A stretch of DNA of 64,000 nt from Gordionus sp. m RMFG-2023 (GCF_954871325.1 NC_088775.1:77415561-77479560), one strand, 5' to 3'. Positions 37,161 to 48,990 are shown, counted from the first letter of the stretch. Notes: generated by a model from the letters alone, not told the origin. Made by a program: numbers and translations.

Positions 37161-38008
37161 TATTTTCAAAGTAGAAACTTTTTTGAGAGATGGAAATGGG
37201 TATTTATAGTCCCTTCATTAGCTATGATCCCTCTAATCTTCAACATAATCTACAGCTCATTTAGGGGGAGGGTACAATAATAAATTTGGGCATTTTCATA
37301 AAAATACAATTATGAATTTAAGCGTTACTACATTCTTCCCCTACCAAATAATTATTGTCATATTTAGAAAAAATTTGGTAAAATTATCTCGTTTATAATT
37401 TATTTTTAGAATGGATATTTTAAAAACGATTATTATAATTTATTTTAAGAATGGAAAAATGTTATAACTATAATTATTATTGTAGGACTAAGGCATTTTT
37501 AGTCGTTGCCATTTTTCCACTTTTCCTTTGTTGGCATATTGGGATTTCCCTTCATTAGGCAATATATAAATATAACTTACACCTAACAGCTTGAACTAGC
37601 TGCTCAAAATTATTAATTTTTAAATTGGTTACATTAATCGTCGTCCAATCTTCGTGATTACAAATCATTCACGTTGGATCATCTTTTTTTTTAAAATTTA
37701 ACGTCAAAATCACCTTTCTAAACATAAGTGTTTTTTATTTTTTATAAAAAAACATTAAAGTTTAATAATAAAATTAATTTATTCCATTTTTAAAAAGCAA
37801 GTTTTTGTCCATAAATTGGAAGACTTTTTGAATGAGTTAAAAAATATATAATTTCTTTTTGGGACGGTATATTCTAATGCCTGTACTATTAATTATGATA
37901 ATATTTTTAACCTATTTTTTAATATAAAAATATATATCTATTATATAATAATCTAGAGTTATTATCTATTAAAATTTTGTCGACCAAAGGAATAGATCGA
38001 TTCCCTCT
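37161..38008. other. AT-rich DNA next to a transposase relic
   Basis: No coding sequence identified. It may include the 3' part of the Tc1/mariner element whose coding relic begins at 38009. Confidence 0.4.
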
Positions 38009-38268
38009 CTATATGGCATTTGAATAGAAGGCTGTGAAATCATAATTAAGGAAATTAAGCAAAAGACTAGTAATTGCCTCGATTATATGGATGTTGTTAT
38101 TTGGTTTGGGATATATAGATCGATATTTATTTTTCAAAACGCCAAAAAAAAATTCAATGGGGTTAAGTTGCGGCTAATAAGGTGGGAGATATGCTATATT
38201 TCGATAATTTTGAGTAATTTTACGTGCACGATAAATAGGCGCATTATCCATAAATGATTAAATTGAAT
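38009..38268 (-). pseudogene. Tc1/mariner-type DDE transposase C-terminus
   Basis: The minus strand from about 38253 reads FMDNAPIYRARKI, then IAYLPPY-stop-PQLNPIEFF, the second Asp and the D/E block of DDE transposases of the Tc1/mariner/IS630 group (family form: MDNAPIHKA...LPPYSPxLNPIE). A decayed tail LLLNFLNYDFTAFYSNAI ends in a stop at 38009. The N-terminal DNA-binding part is missing because a hAT element (38277-44330) inserted just upstream. Stops show it is dead. Confidence 0.7.
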
Positions 38269-38999
38269 GCCATCCATAACTGCACGGGCTGTCCGTAGCC
38301 CGACCCGAAAATAAATAATAATATTAATATCTTAAAGTCAGTATAATTTATAATATTAATTATAAAACCATATTATTTAATATTTATCACATTTTAAGAT
38401 TAAAATGTCAATCATATTAACATGTCATGTCATTATTAATTATTATTTTATAAACCTAACAACCGGATACCAAACTATTTTATCACTAAATTGTGTGTTT
38501 CCCGTGAATTACAAGATAAGACATATTTTATGTACTAAAGATAAGTTTTATTCATTATTTATCTAGCCTATACATTGTCTTTTTTAACATTTGTTTTAAA
38601 AAATTTCTATATAAAATTTAAGATTGAGATTTGATTCAGGGGAACTTATTTCTATAATTTAAATTTCACTACCATAAATGTTAATTATCCTAGAAATTAA
38701 AAAATATTATATAAAATTGGTAATGATATTCTAAGTTACATTTATATATAAAATATAATCTTTACTTATTTCGTTTTGGTATTATTATTTTTTTATCTAT
38801 CTACCTTAATATGAGTTGTAAATTTTCCAGCTAATTTTGGTTGTCAATATTTTAAAATATGGCAGAAAAAAATTAGGAAATTAATACAAGATTCTCTAAG
38901 AAAATAAGATGTATACTGTGATATGTAAAATTTAAAACATGAATATTAAAAAGAATCTGTATCTGTATCTTTTGTCAAGAAAATAAAAAAGATACACGA

Positions 39000-39145
39000 T
39001 TCTTTTCAGAATTAAGGATCTTAGATACAGATATTAGTATCTTATTAAAAATGTCAAAATATACTGAGTACAAGATATAAAGGGATCTTGTATCATGTAT
39101 CTTAGATACAAGTATTTGCAGTACTGCCCAACTCTGTTTATTTCA
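39000..39145. repeat. Subterminal GATAC/GTATC array of the hAT family
   Basis: More than ten spaced copies of gatac or gtatct, for example ctgtatctgtatcttttgtc near 38958 and gatacaagtatttgcagtac near 39105, ending ctgcccaactctg. The inverse cagagttgggcagtactgc itself resembles a hAT end. The same block recurs in the two other copies (41455-41650 and 45540-45730), so it belongs to the family. It may be a transposase binding region (inference). Confidence 0.55.
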
Positions 39146-39877
39146 ATAAAGTCATTTTAAATATTTTTTTTAGATTTTAGACACAGCCATATTAAAATTA
39201 TCTCAATGGATGCAAAATTAAAAAGAATTGGTGAAAAGTTTAAGACAAAAGAGTATGAAGTAAGGGAGAATCTTAATGGAAAATCCGATGTATGGAAGAA
39301 ATTTTCATTTATATATGATGAAAATAAAGAAAAGCTTAATTATGTCATTTGTATTATATGCAAATTATTTATGTATATAATTCAATAACAACAGGTTAGA
39401 TATTTATCCATAAAATATGATCTTATTAAATTATTTTAGGCACAAATCAACTTAAAAGACATAAATGTGTAAATACAATTACAACAGCAGAAAGTAAAAA
39501 GACATAATTAACAATTGATAGTCTTTTTGGTACTGATCCTAAAAAACTCAAAAGTTGTAAAAAATTGAAAAAAGAGTGCACAAAAGTGCTTACTATCTTT
39601 TGTGGACGTGATTTGAGATCATTTGATACAATTCATGGGGAAGGGTTTGTTGATTGTTGCCAATATTTTGCCAAAATAGGTTCAATTTTGGAAATATTGA
39701 TGTTAAAAGCATCATTCCAAATCCTACGACAATTTCTAGAAATTTAGTAGATACTGCTGATGGTATTCGCAATAAATTATTTCCTATATTAAACTCATAT
39801 ATGAAAAAGGGTCGATGTGCTGGTAACAAATTTATGAAAATATGGTTAAATTATTAATAATTTTTTATAGCCACCAC

Positions 39878-42423
39878 TAGAGAACTGCAAAGTAATTTTT
39901 TCGCAACCCGAGCCCGAATTAAAAAAAATTTTTTGTCCGAGCCCGAGCACACATTTTTTAGTCCGACCCGAGCCCGACCCGAATAAAATTTTGCAATTTA
40001 AGTTTTAATATTATAATAACCAAAAAAAAATTTATGTGTATTTATTCAGTTCAGCCACCTTAAATAAAAGTTTATTTGACGGCCATTATCTATTCAAGAT
40101 ATATATTAAGTTGCATTTTATTAAATTTGTAAAAAATATTATAAAATGATTAATATACAAGCGAATTTAAAAATTATAACGATTATATAATACAATAAGC
40201 ATCATTTATGCGAATATAGATATGATATAAACGTTAATAAATATATAAAAAATATAATGAACATATTATATTATATTGACCTCATCAATATCATTATCAA
40301 TATCATTATCAAAATTATCACAAAGTGAATAATTATGATATATAAATAAAGGCGTCCAGTTAATCTGGCTTTAAACGAGTCCTTCTATCCTCAAAGGCCC
40401 TACCTGGAAAACGCCCTTTCACTGCTAGCCGACGAAGCAGGGATAGCCAGGAATTTAAGAGCTAAAATACTTAAATTTGGAAACTCATAATGGTTTGTTT
40501 TCCACCATTTTAAAATATTATCGTCATCAATACATAATTTCGGATCTAGGTATTTTTTTAGCTCGTCAACTTCGGCGCTAGCATCAGAATACGCATTGTC
40601 AGCCTCCCATAGAGAGAAGTCCAAAAACGTATCTACCACCTCTGTAGTTTCTTAAGAAAAAAATATTCATTAATAATGTTAAGATATATATTTATTTTAT
40701 TATTTTTTAATAAATAATTTTATTAATAATTTAACCATATTTTCATAAATTTGTTACCAGCACATCGACCCTTTTTCATATATGAGTTTAATATAGAAAA
40801 TAATTTATTGCGGATACCATCAGCAGTATCTACTGAATTTCTAGAAATTGTTGTAGGATTTGGAATGATGCTTTTAACATCAATATTTCCATATATTGAA
40901 CCAATTTTGGCAAAATATTGGCAACAATCAACAAACCCTTCCCCATGAATTGTATCAAATCATCTCAAATCATCTCAAATCACGTCCACAAAACATAGTA
41001 AGCACCTTTGTGCACTCTTTTTTCAATTTTGTACAACTTTTGAGTTTTTTCGGATCAGTACCAAAAAGACTATCAATTGTTAATTGTGTCTTTTTACTCT
41101 CTGCTGTTGTACTTGTATTTGTATATACACATTTATGTCTTTTAAATTGATTTGTTCTTAAAATAATTTAATAAGTTCATATACCTGTTGTTATTGAATT
41201 ATATACATAAATAAATTTGCGTATAATAGAAATGACATAATTAAGCTTTTCTTTATTTTCATCATATATAAATGAAAATTTCTTCCATACATCGGATTTT
41301 CCATTAAGATTCTTCCTTACTTCATACTCCTTTGTCTTAATCTTTTCACCAATTCTTTTTAATTTTGCATCCATTAAGATAATTTTTTTAATATGGCTGT
41401 GTTAAAAAAAATATTTAAAATGACTTTAATAAATTAGATTAAAATAAACAGAGTTGGGCAGTACTGCTAATACTTGTATCTAAGATACATGATACAAGAT
41501 CCCTTTATATCTTGTACTCAGTATATTTTGACATTTTTAATAAGATACTAATATCTGTATCTAAGATCCTTAATTCTGAAAAGAATCTTGTATCTTTTTC
41601 ATTTTCTTGACAAAAGATACAGATACAGATTCTTTTTAATATTCATGTTTTAAATTTTACATATCACAGTATACATCTTATTTTCTTTGAGAATCTTGTA
41701 TTAATTTCCTAATTTTTTTCTGCCATATTTTAAAATATTGACAACCAAAATTATCTGGAAAATTTATAACTAATATTAAGGTAGATAGATAAAAAAATAA
41801 TAATACCAAAACGAAAAAAGTAAAGATTATATTTTATATATAAATGTAACTTACCAATTTTATATAATATTTTTTAATTTCTAGGATGGGATGAATAACA
41901 TTTATGGCAGTGAAATTTAAATTATAGAAATAAGTTCCCCTGAATCAAATCCCAATCTTAAATTTTATATGGAAATTTTTTAAAACAAATGTTATAAAAG
42001 ACAATGTATAGGCTAGATAAATAATAAATAATGAATAAAACTTATCTTTAGTACACAAAATATGTCTTATCTTGTAATTCACGGGAAACACACAATTTAG
42101 TGATAAAATAGTTTGGTATCCGGTTGTTAGGTTTATAAAATAATAATTAATAATGACATGACATGTTAATAGATGAGGGTTTAACTTTTACATAATCTCT
42201 AATATATTTGAATCAATATTTTTATATAATTTTTTAAAATTTATAAATAATATGATTTTATAATTAATATTATAAATTATACTGACTATTTAAGATATTA
42301 ATATTATTATTTATTTTCGGGTCGGGTTTTCGGGTCGGACAGCTTTTACAAGCCCACCCGAACCCGAGAAATTTTTTTTTTGATGTCCGAACCCGGGCTA
42401 CGGACAGCCCGTGCAGTTCTCTG
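39878..42423 (-). mobile_element. Nested, inverted hAT deletion derivative
   Basis: 2546 bp, inserted in a transposase exon of the outer copy, in opposite orientation. Ends are tagagaactgca on the left and its inverse with one change (cagagaactgca) on the right. The perfect 8-bp duplication gccaccac lies at 39870-39877 and 42424-42431. It keeps both ends and the 5' and 3' coding parts but lacks the central transposase region: the sequence passes from the dimerisation exon (to about 40660) to the BED-proximal exon (from about 40735). It therefore cannot make a transposase but could be mobilised in trans. Confidence 0.88.
40265..41374 (-). pseudogene. Internally deleted hAT transposase
   Basis: Minus strand. 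The first exon starts at 41374 with MDAKLKRIGEKIKTKEYEVR and keeps the frame YVYNSITTG that the outer copy has lost. The second exon (about 41130-40740) matches the outer copy. The catalytic centre (WTDD to TRWNS) is missing. The dimerisation exon follows (40639-40265) with VDTFLDFSLWEAD and ASSASSERAFS. A stretch at 40960-40985 has a small tandem repeat of atctcaaatc. Non-functional as an enzyme. Confidence 0.8.
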
Positions 42424-44330
42424 GCCACCACAGACCTTTGGACTGATGATTATAAAAAAATATCATATGTAACTCTAACAATTTATTTTATAAATGATTC
42501 CTGGAAACTAAATAAAATTGTATTGTTTACATGCAAATTTAAAGAGGAAAAAAAGACAGGGGAAAATATCAAAAAGGAAATTATTAGAAATTTCACCTTG
42601 TTAGGTATTGATTTCATTAAAAATATTTATAAAAATCCATGTATCAGGATACAGCAGGACCTATTTATCGAAAATTCCAATTATTACCGACCAAGGAGCT
42701 AATATGATTAAAGCTTTTGAAAATCATAAGCGTTTAAATTGTGCTTCTCATCTATTAAATACAGTATTGAGAAATACTTTTGATAACAAAAATATTGAAT
42801 CTTGTTCGGAGATAAATCAATGTTTTAATGACTGTAAAAGTTTAGTAACGTATATGAAACAGAGTGGGTATGTTAAATTAACTTTTTATTAAAATATATC
42901 ATTACATTTTAGATTAGTTAATCGCCTCGATAAAACTCTCCACATGTGTGTTGAAACTAGGTGGAATAGTAGGTTGAATATGATTGAATCGATCTTTAAT
43001 CAATTTAATGACATATTGGAAATCCTCAATTCCAGAGGAGAGTCGATTAGACTTGAAAATATTGATTTTGAAATGATGAGGGATCTGATCAAGTTTCTGA
43101 CGCCTTTTAAAATTGCGAGTGATGAACTTGAGAGTGATTTAAAACCTACTATTCACAAAGTTATTTTATGTTATCATAAAATATTGAGTTTTTTAGCGAA
43201 TCCTAGCTTAAACTATCAGCTAAACCAGCTTTCATTAAGATGCCGGGAAATATTGGTGGATAAATTTAAAATAGATTTATTCCACCAAATTTCGACGTTT
43301 TTGTGCCCAAAATTTCGGGATATGAAAATGTTATCCCGGGAACATTATAAAGATTTGTGTCAACATATCAACACGTTGATTAATGCAGAGAAAATCAACA
43401 GAGATGTGATTGAGCAAAATTCTTTAAACAACTCACCATCTAACTCGTGCTCAACCGATAGAGTAGTAAATAAAGGTTTATTAAATTAATAATAAAATTA
43501 TTTATCAAAAAATAATAAAGTAAATATATATCTTAATATTATTAATGAATATTTTTTTCTTAAGAAACTACAGAGGTGGTAGATACGTTTTTGGACTTCT
43601 CTCTATGGGAGGCTGACAATGCGTATTCTGATGCTAGCGCCGAAGTTGACGAGCTAAAAAAATACCTAGATCCGAAATTATGTATTGATAACGATAATAT
43701 TTTAAAATGGTGGAAAACAAACCATTATGAGTTTCCAAATTTAAGTATTTTAGCTCTTAAATTCCTGGCTATCCCTGCTTCGTCGGCTAGCAGTGAAAGG
43801 GCGTTTTCAGCTGCTGGTAGGGCCTTTGAGGAGAGAAGGACTCGTTTAAAGCCAGATAAACTGGACGCCTCTTTATTTATATATCATAATTATTCACTTT
43901 GTGATAATTTTGATAATGATATTGATGAGGTCAATATAATATAATATGTTCATTATATTTTTTATATATTTATTAACTTTTATATCATATCTATATTCGC
44001 ATAAATGATGCTTATTGTATTATATAATCGTTATAATTTTTAAATTCGCTTGTATATTAATCGTTTTATAATATTTTTTACAAATTTAATAAAATGCAAC
44101 TTAATATATATCTTGAATAGATAATGGCCGTCAAATAAACTTTTATTTAAGGTGGCTAAACTGAATAAATACACATAAATTTTTTTTTGGTTATTATAAT
44201 ATTAAAACTTAAATTGCAAAATTTTATTCGGGTCGGGTTGGACTAAAAAATGTGTGCTCGGGTCGGGCTCGGACAAAAAAATTTTTAAATTCGGGCACGG
44301 GTTGCGAAAAAATTACTTTGAAGTTCTCTA

Positions 44331-44458
44331 TTCATCCATAGTGTAAAATAATGTGGCAATTGAAACCTGTATCTATATATAAGACATTTTGAAATAGCAC
44401 ATAATCATTTTTAAACAATATTCTTTACTAATATTAATATCATCTGGGGAATTCCGTC
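44331..44458. other. Short spacer between two hAT copies
   Basis: Begins with the right target-duplication copy (ttcatcca) of the outer hAT. By position it should be the continuation of the Tc1/mariner relic interrupted at 38276, but no transposase motif is visible. The minus strand is open here (RRNSPDDINISKEY). Confidence 0.35.
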
Positions 44459-45465
44459 TTAATAGATGAGAAGCACAATTTAAACGCTTATGATTTTCAA
44501 AAGCTTTAAACATATTAGCTCCTTGGTCGGTAATAATTGGAATTTTCGATAAATAGGTCCTGCTGTATCCTGATACATGGATTTTTATAAATATTTTTAA
44601 TGAAATCAATACCTAACAAGGTGAAATTTCTAATAGTTTCCTTTTTGATATTTTCCCCTGTCTTTTTTTCCTCTTCAAATTTGCATGTAAACAACACAAT
44701 TTTATTTAGTTTCCAGGAATCATTTATAAAATAAATTGTTAGAGTTACATATGATATTTTTTTTATAATCATCAGTCCAAAGGTCTGTGGTGGCTATAAA
44801 AAATTATTAATAATTTAACCATATTTTCATAAATTTGTTACCAGCACATCGACCCTTTTTCATATATGAGTTTAATATAGGAAATAATTTATTGCGGATA
44901 CCATCAGCAGTATCTACTAAATTTCTAGAAATTGTCGTAGGATTTGGAATGATGCTTTTAACATCAATATTTCCAAAATTGAACCTATTTTGGCAAAATA
45001 TTGGCAACAATCAACAAACCCTTCCCCATGAATTGTATCAAATGATCTCAAATCACGTCCACAAAACATAGTAAGCACCTTTGTGCACTCTTTTTTCAAT
45101 TTTGTACAACTTTTGAGTTTTTTAGGATCAGTACCAAAAAGACTATTAATTGTTAATTGTGTCTTTTTACTCTCTGCTGTTGTACTTGTATTTGTATATA
45201 CACATTTATGTCTTTTAAGTTGATTTGTGCCTAAAATAATTTAATAAGATCATATTTTATGGATAAATATCTAACCTGTTGTTATTGAATTATATACATA
45301 AATAAATTTGCATATAATACAAATGACATAATTAAGCTTTTCTTTATTTTCATCATATATAAATGAAAATTTCTTCCATACATCGGATTTTCCATTAAGA
45401 TTCTCCCTTACTTCTTACTCTTTTGTCTTAATCTTTTCACCAATTCTTTTTAATTTTGCATCCAT
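44459..45465 (-). pseudogene. Truncated hAT transposase (third copy)
   Basis: Minus strand from MDAKLKRIGEK at 45465. It has a stop in exon 1 (gtaagaagt near 45415, TAA) and keeps the KKECTKVLTMFCGRDL exon, TISRNLVDTADGI, TTDLWTDDYKK near 44775 and PIITDQGANMFKAFENH near 44520. It ends abruptly at ASHLL. Sequence identity to the outer copy is high over the shared parts. Confidence 0.78.
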
Positions 45466-46397
45466 TGAGATAATTTTAATATGGCTGTGTCTAAAATCTA
45501 AAAAAAATATTTAAAATGACTTTATTGAAATAAACAGAGTTGGGCAGTACTGCGAATACTTGTATCTAAGATACATGATACAAGATCCCTTTATATCTTG
45601 TACTCAGTATATTTTGACATTTTTAATAAGATACTAATATCTGTATCTAAGATCCTTAATTCTGAAAAGAATCTTGTATCTTTTTTATTTTCTTGACAAA
45701 AGATACAGATACAGATTCTTTTTAATATTCATGTTTTAAATTTTACATATCACAGTATACATCTTATTTTCTTAGAGAATCTTGTATTAATTTCCTAATT
45801 TTTTTCTGCCATATTTTAAAATATTGACAACCAAAATTAGCTGGAAAATTTACAACTCATATTAAGGTAGATAGATAAAAAAATAATAATACCAAAACGA
45901 AATAAGTAAAGATTATATTTTATATATAAATGTAACTTAGAATATCATTACCAATTTTATATAATATTTTTTAATTTCTAGGATAATTAACATTTATGGT
46001 AGTGAAATTTAAATTATAGAAATAAGTTCCCCTGAATCAAATCTCAATCTTAAATTTTATATAGAAATTTTTTAAAACTAATGTTAAAAAAGACAATGTA
46101 TAGGCTAGATAAATAATGAATAAAACTTATCTTTAGTACATAAAATATGTCGTATCTTGTAATTCACGGGAAACACACAATTTAGTGATAAAATAGTTTG
46201 GTATCCGGTTGTTAGGTTTATAAAATAATAATTAATAATGACATGACATGTTAATATGATTGACATTTTAATCCAAAAATATGATAAATATTAAATAATA
46301 TGATTTTATAATTAATATTATTATTTATTTATTTTTTTGATGTCCGAACCCGACCCGAGGCTCGGGTCGGGCTACGGACAGCTTGTGCAGTTCTCTA
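44459..46397 (-). mobile_element. Third hAT copy, 3'-truncated
   Basis: Same family as 38277 and 39878. Its 5' end is at 46397 (in inverse tagagaactgcacaagctg) and the copy breaks off at about 44459 inside the ASHLL codons of the transposase. It has CCCGACCC-type subterminal motifs at 46345-46380 and the GTATC block at 45540-45730. The missing 3' half and absent second target duplication point to a deletion or rearrangement after insertion into the retroelement relic at 46398. Confidence 0.8.
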
Positions 46398-46995
46398 ATT
46401 CGGTCAGCCTTCTTCTCTATACCGCTGTCTGCTCAAGTAAGACCATTCTTTGGAATTCGTTTCAACAACACCAATTACGCTTTCGAAGTGCTCCCCATGG
46501 GGGCATCATTTAGCCCATACTGCTTGCAATCTATCGTTTTAGACGCATGCGCGAAAACAGTAAGAAAAGCAAACTATAATGTTTACCTAGACGACATACT
46601 AATCTACGGAGACAACGAATTTGATGTAAAGTGGTCAACTAGGTACTAAGATGTACTTTAGAGGGGTGGGGCCTACAGATAGCCCCAGAAAAGTCGGTAC
46701 TGGACCCTACGAGTCACATCACCTACCTCATTGATTTAGTTAATAAAACTATCCAAGCAGACACCAATACAAGAAGAAGACTAGAATAATGCCTACAAAT
46801 CTTTAGGAGGCATTCTTACCAGCACTAAGAATTGGGCAGACAGCTCGCTGCCAGGTCCTAGGAGTCGTCAACCACTATGCATACACAATAACCGGGATGT
46901 CTAGACTATTCTCCCCGTATTATGCTACCATGAACAATTCCAGTCTAGCCCCTGTGGTGGACACATACCTAGTATTCAGGAAAGCTAGTATCATT
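46398..46995 (+). pseudogene. LTR-type reverse transcriptase relic
   Basis: The frame from 46398 reads RSAFFSIPLSAQVRPFF then AFEVLPMGASFSPYCLQ and YNVYLDDILIYGD, the RT palm of LTR-retrotransposon or retrovirus-like polymerases (LPxG..SP..Q and YxDD). In shifted frames GLQIAPEKSVLDP, ITYLIDLVN and CQVLGVVNHYAYTI follow; the last matches the F/VLGxVNYY segment past the RT. A stop at 46648, frameshifts and loss of everything upstream (the hAT copy abuts it) show it is dead. G+C is clearly above the surroundings. I cannot place it more precisely than LTR-type. Confidence 0.7.
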
Positions 46996-47543
46996 ATTGA
47001 AGTCATTTTAATTGTAAAAAATTTTTAACTTGAAAGGAAATCACGAATTTAAATTGCCCCTAAGGAAAATTTCAAATTTAGTAAGAATTTATTTTATCAT
47101 TAAAATTAAAGGTTTAAAAAATAATTAACATTTATGTTAAAAACTTGCCTTATTTAAATATAAGGAATTTACTAATAAATACATGATTTTAATATTAGAA
47201 ATTTTATCGTTTTATTTATTGTTAAAATTTAAGATTTCTTTATGGAAAATAAAATATATTTATAGTAAAAAAACGTGTTTTCGAAATTAAATTTTAAAAT
47301 AAGGTAAACAAAACAGGACACAGCCCCAGTCCTACAATAAATTATAATTGTCTTTTTGAATAACAATTATCAATTCTTACATATGCCAACAAATTTATAC
47401 TATGATTGTAATTTTTATGAGAATCTCAAATTTAATATTGTTCCCTCCTCCAAAATGAGCCATATAGTGATTTAAAAATGAGATGGATTGTATAAATGTC
47501 CATTCCCATCCCTCAATAAAAAATAGTTTCAATTTTAAAAATA
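46996..47543. other. AT-rich non-coding DNA
   Basis: No gene supported downstream of the reverse transcriptase relic; no LTR recognised. Confidence 0.45.
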
Positions 47544-47755
47544 CAGTAAAATATCAAATTTGGGCACTGTTGGGAATTTAATTTAATTTTAAAAAAGGGG
47601 TTAAGGATAGTTTTGAGTTAAAAACTTTTATATTCAAATTAATTTATGAAATTTGTAAAATAAAATAGAAAAAAAATTAACAATACCTTCTTTCTTTTAT
47701 TTCTTATCAGTTTAGAATATCAAGCACCAAACCTTATATTAGACAAGTTTTACCG
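47544..47755. repeat. pogo/Tc1-like MITE, ~212 bp
   Basis: Left end cagtaaaatatcaaatttgg; the right end in inverse reads cggtaaaacttgtctaat. Both are flanked by TA. The ends resemble those of the MITE at 37011. No ORF. Confidence 0.6.
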
Positions 47756-48171
47756 TATTTAAAATAGGCCACGTTTTTTGGTGCAGTGTTTATAAATTGT
47801 TGTGCAATAAATTTATCAAAAAAAATATAAATAATTTGGGCTGTATTTAAAAAATATTGAGCAGTAAAAAAAATAAAGTTTAATTATAACTATAATTGTT
47901 CATTCATATTTGAAAGTTATTTTTATTTATACAAATGTCTTTTATTATAGGCTATCAAGTATATTATATGAAATGTTTAAATATAAAAAAAAAATTAGTG
48001 ACTGAAATATCATGAATGAGATGCATTATGGAATGTAATTTTATTACACAATGTGTCATTTGATAAAATTTAAAAAAATATCTGGATATTTTATTAAAAT
48101 TTTCATGTTAAACAAGTGCCTTTTTACTTATTTATGCAATATCTTTTTATTATAAAATATCAAAAAGTAGA

Positions 48172-48275
48172 TCCTTCCCTCGACAAATACCCAAAATCCC
48201 TGTTATCCAACCTCATAGAATTTTCCATCCTAAGCTTATCATTCTTTTCACATTTTCAAATTCATGTTCAAAAAA
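48172..48275 (+). other. Possible coding segment, unassigned
   Basis: A C-richer island inside AT-rich DNA, open in two plus frames (DPSLDKYPKSLLSNL or SFPRQIPKIPVIQP). Composition is like the exons that start at 48991, so it might be an upstream exon of that gene. Splice sites are poor. Confidence 0.2.
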
Positions 48276-48540
48276 ATTAAAACTACAAAATATAAAAAAA
48301 TGGAGATTAATCTAGTAATTGCAAAAATTTAAGATATCTACCAAATGTTTTCTTCTTATCATTTTAAAATACTGCCCGAATAATTCAAAATAAAAATTGT
48401 TTATCGGCTGGGCCCTAATTTATTTAAATGTAGAAAAATTTAATATTTTTTTAAATATTTTATAAATAAAAAATATTGGCGCCTTGTTTCTTACAAGAAT
48501 TTTAAAATGTATTAATTTATTTGACAAAATATAATGATAT

Positions 48541-48612
48541 CATATTTAAAAATTTAAGCCCGAACCGAAAATATTTTTTAAAATAGACCCGGTGTGATTT
48601 GTAGATCTCTAA
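48541..48612. repeat. hAT-like terminal fragment
   Basis: The right border reads in inverse ttagagatctacaaatc, with cccgaaccg and acccggtg motifs inside. It resembles the ends at 32798 and 59923. No transposase nearby. Confidence 0.4.
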
Positions 48613-48879
48613 TTTAAATACTTGCCTTAATAAAATCGTGGGAAATTTTTGTATAGGACCAAAATAAGGTCTAAGAATTGTAGTGGTAATTTTTAAAAAA
48701 AACAGAAAATTTCCCAAAACTAGGGAGTTTTTTTATCCCTAAACTGAATAAATAACCCGAAAATTGATATTAGAATAAATAAACATAAATAGTACTTAAG
48801 GGTTTATTTCAACTAAAAATAATTGTCTTAATTTTAAAAAAATTCTGCTAGGAAATTTAATTGATCATAAATGAATAGA

Positions 48880-48965
48880 TAAAATTTATCCGTCATTCTG
48901 ATGTCGGATCGGTCAAATAAAATATATCCGCTGATACCGATATTGCAAAATTTTGCATCCTTAAT
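48880..48965. repeat. CCGAT-rich possible hAT end
   Basis: tcggatcggtcaaataaa, then atatccgctgataccgatat and the inverted word gcaaaattttgc. The pattern recalls hAT subterminal sequences such as 34080-34141. It lies immediately before the first exon at 48991. Confidence 0.3.
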
Positions 48966-48990
48966 AAATAATAATTTTAAAATTATCAAG

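Larger units (their letters stand above)
39206..43944 (+). pseudogene. hAT transposase, split by a nested hAT
   Basis: Exon 1 (39206-39390) starts MDAKLKRIGEKF and runs into a BED-type zinc finger, YVICIICK then, across an intron, GTNQLKRHKC. The next exon (39440-39860) has LTIDSLFGTDPKK and TISRNLVDTADGI. After the nested copy (39878-42423) the frame resumes: TTDLWTDDYKKISY (first catalytic Asp), PIITDQGANMIKAFENH (second), LNCASHLLN (C-x2-H), ETRWNSRLNMIESI, and from 43576 VDTFLDFSLWEADNAYSD, LKYLDP-type and ASSASSERAFSAAGRAFEER, the dimerisation domain. A 1-base deletion in exon 1 (near 39365) and a CAA-to-TAA change near 39507, judged against the nested copy, break it further. This is the most complete hAT gene in the window. 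Confidence 0.8.
38277..44330 (+). mobile_element. hAT element, outer copy
   Basis: About 3.5 kb once the nested copy is removed. The right end reads in inverse tagagaacttcaaagtaat; the left end is ta-actgcacgggctgtcc, lacking the four bases GAGA of the expected tagagaactgcac. Flanks are gccatcca (38269-38276) and ttcatcca (44331-44338), an 8-bp target duplication with two mismatches. CCCGACCC/GGGTCGGG motifs lie just inside both ends. The transposase is on the plus strand and a second copy lies inverted at 39878-42423. Damage in both the left end and the reading frame suggests it is immobile. Confidence 0.8.
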
